Of a stretch of DNA of 7,107 nt, positions 6,304-7,107 are shown one piece after another (position 1 is the first letter of the stretch; every line of letters starts with the position of its first letter). This DNA comes from a bacterium ADurb.Bin374 (GTDB lineage Bacteria > Riflebacteria > Ozemobacteria > Ozemobacterales > Ozemobacteraceae): contig MWAR01000084.1 of assembly GCA_002068715.1 (NCBI GenBank), forward strand, positions 1 to 7,107, read 5' to 3'. The translations under genes and the position numbers were made by a program. The notes beneath the pieces were generated by a model. The model saw only the letters and a program-made list of their open reading frames with translations, was not told where the DNA came from and did not search any database.

Positions 6304-7107
6304 ATGTCCCTTTTTCGTTCGCTCCTGACATTCGGCATTCTTTTCGGAATCGCTGCAATAGGTTTTCTCGCCGGAGGATTTCTCTGGTTTCACGAGCAGA
6401 CCCTTTCACCTGCGCCACGTGCCGGGAATGCGGCCCCGATCGACATCGAGATCAAACCCGGCAATTCTCCCAAGGAAATCGCTTCCCGTCTGAAAGCCGG
6501 CGGTATAGTCCGAAGTGCGTTCCTGTTCCGTCTTCTGACCTCTCTGTATGGTGTTGATACTCGACTGAAGCCGGGAAAATACAAATTCAACGGCACCGAA
6601 TCCATCGAAGAAATCCTCAAAACACTGATCAGCGGCCGCGAGGAACTGGTCCGCGTCACCATTCCGGAAGGCCTGACACTGGCCGCTATTTCTCAACTGA
6701 TCGAAAAAGCCGGCATTGCGTCGTCAGCGGCGTTTCTCGAATTGTCCCGGTCCAGGCGCATCTCGAACAGCTTTTTTGAAGAGTGGGGCCCCCTCCCCTC
6801 CCTGGAAGGAATGGCCTTTCCCGAAACATACGCCTTTTCCAGGGGCACCGACGTCGAGGAGGTGCTTTCCACGATGCTTCGCATGACACGCGACAGGGTC
6901 GACCGTCTTATCGGCGGGCCCACAACCTCTTCCGGCCTGACGAAGTATGAAGCCTGCATTCTCGCTTCGATCGTCGAGCGCGAGGCGAAACTTGCCTCCG
7001 AAAGACCGCTCGTGGCCTCCGTTTTTCTGAACCGGCTTCGAAGCGGCATGCGCTTGGAATCCTGCGCAACTGTACAGTTCGCTCTCCCCGAACACAAGGA
7101 GCGGCTC
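6304..7107 (+). CDS. mltG: Endolytic murein transglycosylase MltG (YceG-like), 3' end beyond window
   Basis: The first 268 codons of an inner-membrane lytic transglycosylase that cuts nascent glycan strands and is thought to set their length, often with the penicillin-binding proteins. An N-terminal transmembrane helix (about 8-29) is followed by the LysM-like region (IEIKPGNSP...IASRLKAGGIVRS, LKPGKYKF, then VTIPEGLTLAAIS, about 47-135) and the catalytic YceG domain. The signature LASIVEREAK contains the catalytic glutamate E225, matching E218 of the Escherichia coli enzyme, and VFLNRLRSGMRLES then ATVQFAL follow as expected. The acidic residue normally found in the S-D-x-T-V motif is Cys254 here. 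ATG 6304 lies 21 bases after the lipoprotein stop in the same frame, with only a weak ribosome site (GCAGAG, 6295-6300). The gene is open to position 7107 with no stop; a typical family member would run roughly 70-90 residues further. Confidence 0.95.
   Translation, partial: MSLFRSLLTFGILFGIAAIGFLAGGFLWFHEQTLSPAPRAGNAAPIDIEIKPGNSPKEIASRLKAGGIVRSAFLFRLLTSLYGVDTRLKPGKYKFNGTESIEEILKTLISGREELVRVTIPEGLTLAAISQLIEKAGIASSAAFLELSRSRRISNSFFEEWGPLPSLEGMAFPETYAFSRGTDVEEVLSTMLRMTRDRVDRLIGGPTTSSGLTKYEACILASIVEREAKLASERPLVASVFLNRLRSGMRLESCATVQFALPEHKERL

Noticed and set aside
5485..6393. Minus-strand open frame of 302 codons opposite the NHL lipoprotein
   Set aside because: The plus strand encodes six regular NHL blades and the start of MltG; the antisense product has no family signs.

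Overview
The window looks like a piece of a GC-rich chromosome from a cell-envelope-oriented bacterium. It carries seven full-length genes, one gene running off the right end and the tail of one on the left. There are no RNA genes, mobile elements or CRISPR arrays. Codons in the real genes end mostly in G or C, strongly in the left two thirds and more weakly on the right. A type IV-type pseudopilin, a lipoprotein, a murein-hydrolase set, and an amidase with an N-terminal copper-amine-oxidase-like domain beside a GerMN protein suggest a deep-branching, probably two-membrane lineage. Candidatus Riflebacteria is my best guess from the look of the pilin and the gene mix, but this is low-confidence inference.

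Left block (1-4860, + strand) is one tightly packed, probably co-transcribed row: end of an unidentified gene, M23 peptidase, TPR protein with a FlgT-C-like tail, SmpB, N-acetylmuramoyl-L-alanine amidase, and a membrane-anchored GerMN protein. Junctions are stop/start overlaps or short gaps (TGATG at 75-79, SmpB starting on a TTG inside the previous gene, ATGATG at the SmpB/amidase border, 13 bases before GerMN). Apart from SmpB, the trans-translation partner of tmRNA, the recognisable genes act on or sit at the envelope.

Middle block (4861-5370): a perfect 10-bp hairpin, whose T-tract lies on the minus strand, ends a convergent pseudopilin gene (4927-5271, minus). Between the pilin and the next rightward gene is a 99-base divergent intergenic region. 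It holds a good sigma70-like promoter for the pilin and a ATTTGCAA/TTGCAAAT inverted repeat whose two arms double as candidate -35 boxes on opposite strands.

Right block (5371-7107, + strand): a six-bladed NHL-repeat lipoprotein, then 21 bases later the lytic transglycosylase MltG, cut off by the window end. With the M23 peptidase and the amidase, the window encodes three different peptidoglycan-cleaving activities (peptide cross-link, amide bond, glycan strand). I see no unmistakably new system; the best leads are the TPR/FlgT-C-like protein, the NHL lipoprotein next to mltG, and the divergent regulatory region.
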